11,107 nucleotides of DNA from Proteobacteria bacterium UBA664 (GTDB taxonomy: Bacteria > Pseudomonadota > Gammaproteobacteria > UBA7966): the NCBI GenBank assembly GCA_002299125.1, contig DBNU01000001.1:1-11107 (forward strand). Reading direction: 5' to 3'. Under the pieces are notes generated by a model that was not told the origin of the DNA, made no database searches, and saw only the letters and a list, made by a program, of their open reading frames with translations. The position numbers were made by a program, and so were the translations under genes. Positions within the stretch are counted from its first letter, which is position 1. Every line of letters begins with the position of its first letter. Shown piece by piece: positions 10,890 through 11,107 of this stretch.

Positions 10890-11107
10890 TCGCCGACGCG
10901 TCCCGATGTCACGTCCGGCCCGCTGCCGGATCGCTCCGATCTGGCGCGCCTCAGCGCGCAATTGCACGTTGTCCACCTTGGCCCCAGCGGCCTCCTCGTT
11001 TCGGGGACAACTGCTCCGCCTCCCGGCCCTTCTGCCCCGAGCTGCCTACCCCCTGGGCCTTATGCACCTCGGGCCCAGCGGACCCGCTATGCTGCACCGC
11101 GCCCCGC
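10890..11107 (+). other. Right-edge stretch, no assigned gene
   Basis: These 218 bases hold a small hairpin just after the tRNA, TCCGGC (10914-10919) with GCCGGA (10925-10930), which could end the tRNA-Val transcript. An ATG at 10906 opens a frame that stays open to the window edge (67 codons), Arg/Pro/Leu-rich, without a Shine-Dalgarno and with no similarity I recognise. The neighbouring frame is also open and reads more like protein early on (DLARLSAQLHVVHLGPSG). High GC makes open frames common, so I do not call a gene. A CCCCAGCGG string near 10982 lacks the second arm of the leader element. Confidence 0.3.

Noticed and set aside
10975..11107. Fourth copy of the CCCCAGCGGGTGGGG element near the right edge
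   Set aside because: The strings GGCCCCAGCGGCC (about 10980-10992) and GGGCCCAGCGGACCC (about 11070) share only the first half; the TGGGG arm is absent.

Overview
The window looks like a high-GC gammaproteobacterium, probably from the Chromatiales/Ectothiorhodospiraceae side of the group. The reasons are strong G/C bias at third codon positions, a glutamyl-tRNA synthetase of E. coli type, a tRNA-Ala(GGC)/tRNA-Glu(TTC) pair, and surface proteins with the VPLPA variant of the PEP-CTERM sorting tail. Taxonomy is inferred from these traits only.

Left half (1-6669): a heme/iron uptake locus. A minus-strand gene cut by the left edge encodes an HmuT-like periplasmic heme-binding protein; its permease and ATPase would lie beyond the edge. 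A divergent promoter region with a Fur-box-like sequence separates it from a plus-strand HemP-like small protein. Next come three tandem, paralogous, secreted proteins (about 236-246 aa) that share the motif FQDP-WGGWTRG and end in VPLPA/PEP-CTERM-type tails. They are followed by an 831-aa TonB-dependent receptor of the heme/hemoglobin type. Each of the three paralogs has an identical 15-nt hairpin (CCCCAGCGGGTGGGG) 82-104 nt upstream of its start. The sequences outside that hairpin differ between copies but can still pair, which suggests a real RNA element. The working picture is heme capture at the surface (role of the paralogs inferred), passage through the outer membrane by the receptor, periplasmic binding by the HmuT-like protein, and ABC import.

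Right half (6670-11107): housekeeping and small accessory genes. An old-yellow-enzyme flavoprotein (minus) converges on the receptor. Upstream of it, on the same strand, is a tRNA-Ala to tRNA-Glu operon with a clear promoter. Next is a Phd/YefM-RelE/ParE toxin-antitoxin pair with a palindromic operator over its promoter, then a 143-bp stretch bounded by perfect 12-bp inverted repeats, then gltX (minus). Divergent from gltX is a tRNA-Val(CAC) gene with its own promoter. The last 218 bases hold an open frame that runs off the edge and that I could not assign.

The most interesting part is the paralog array with its repeated leader hairpin, placed between heme-import genes. Second are a Cys-bracketed four-heptad insertion in the receptor, homopolymer tracts in the surface genes, and the inverted-repeat element beside gltX.
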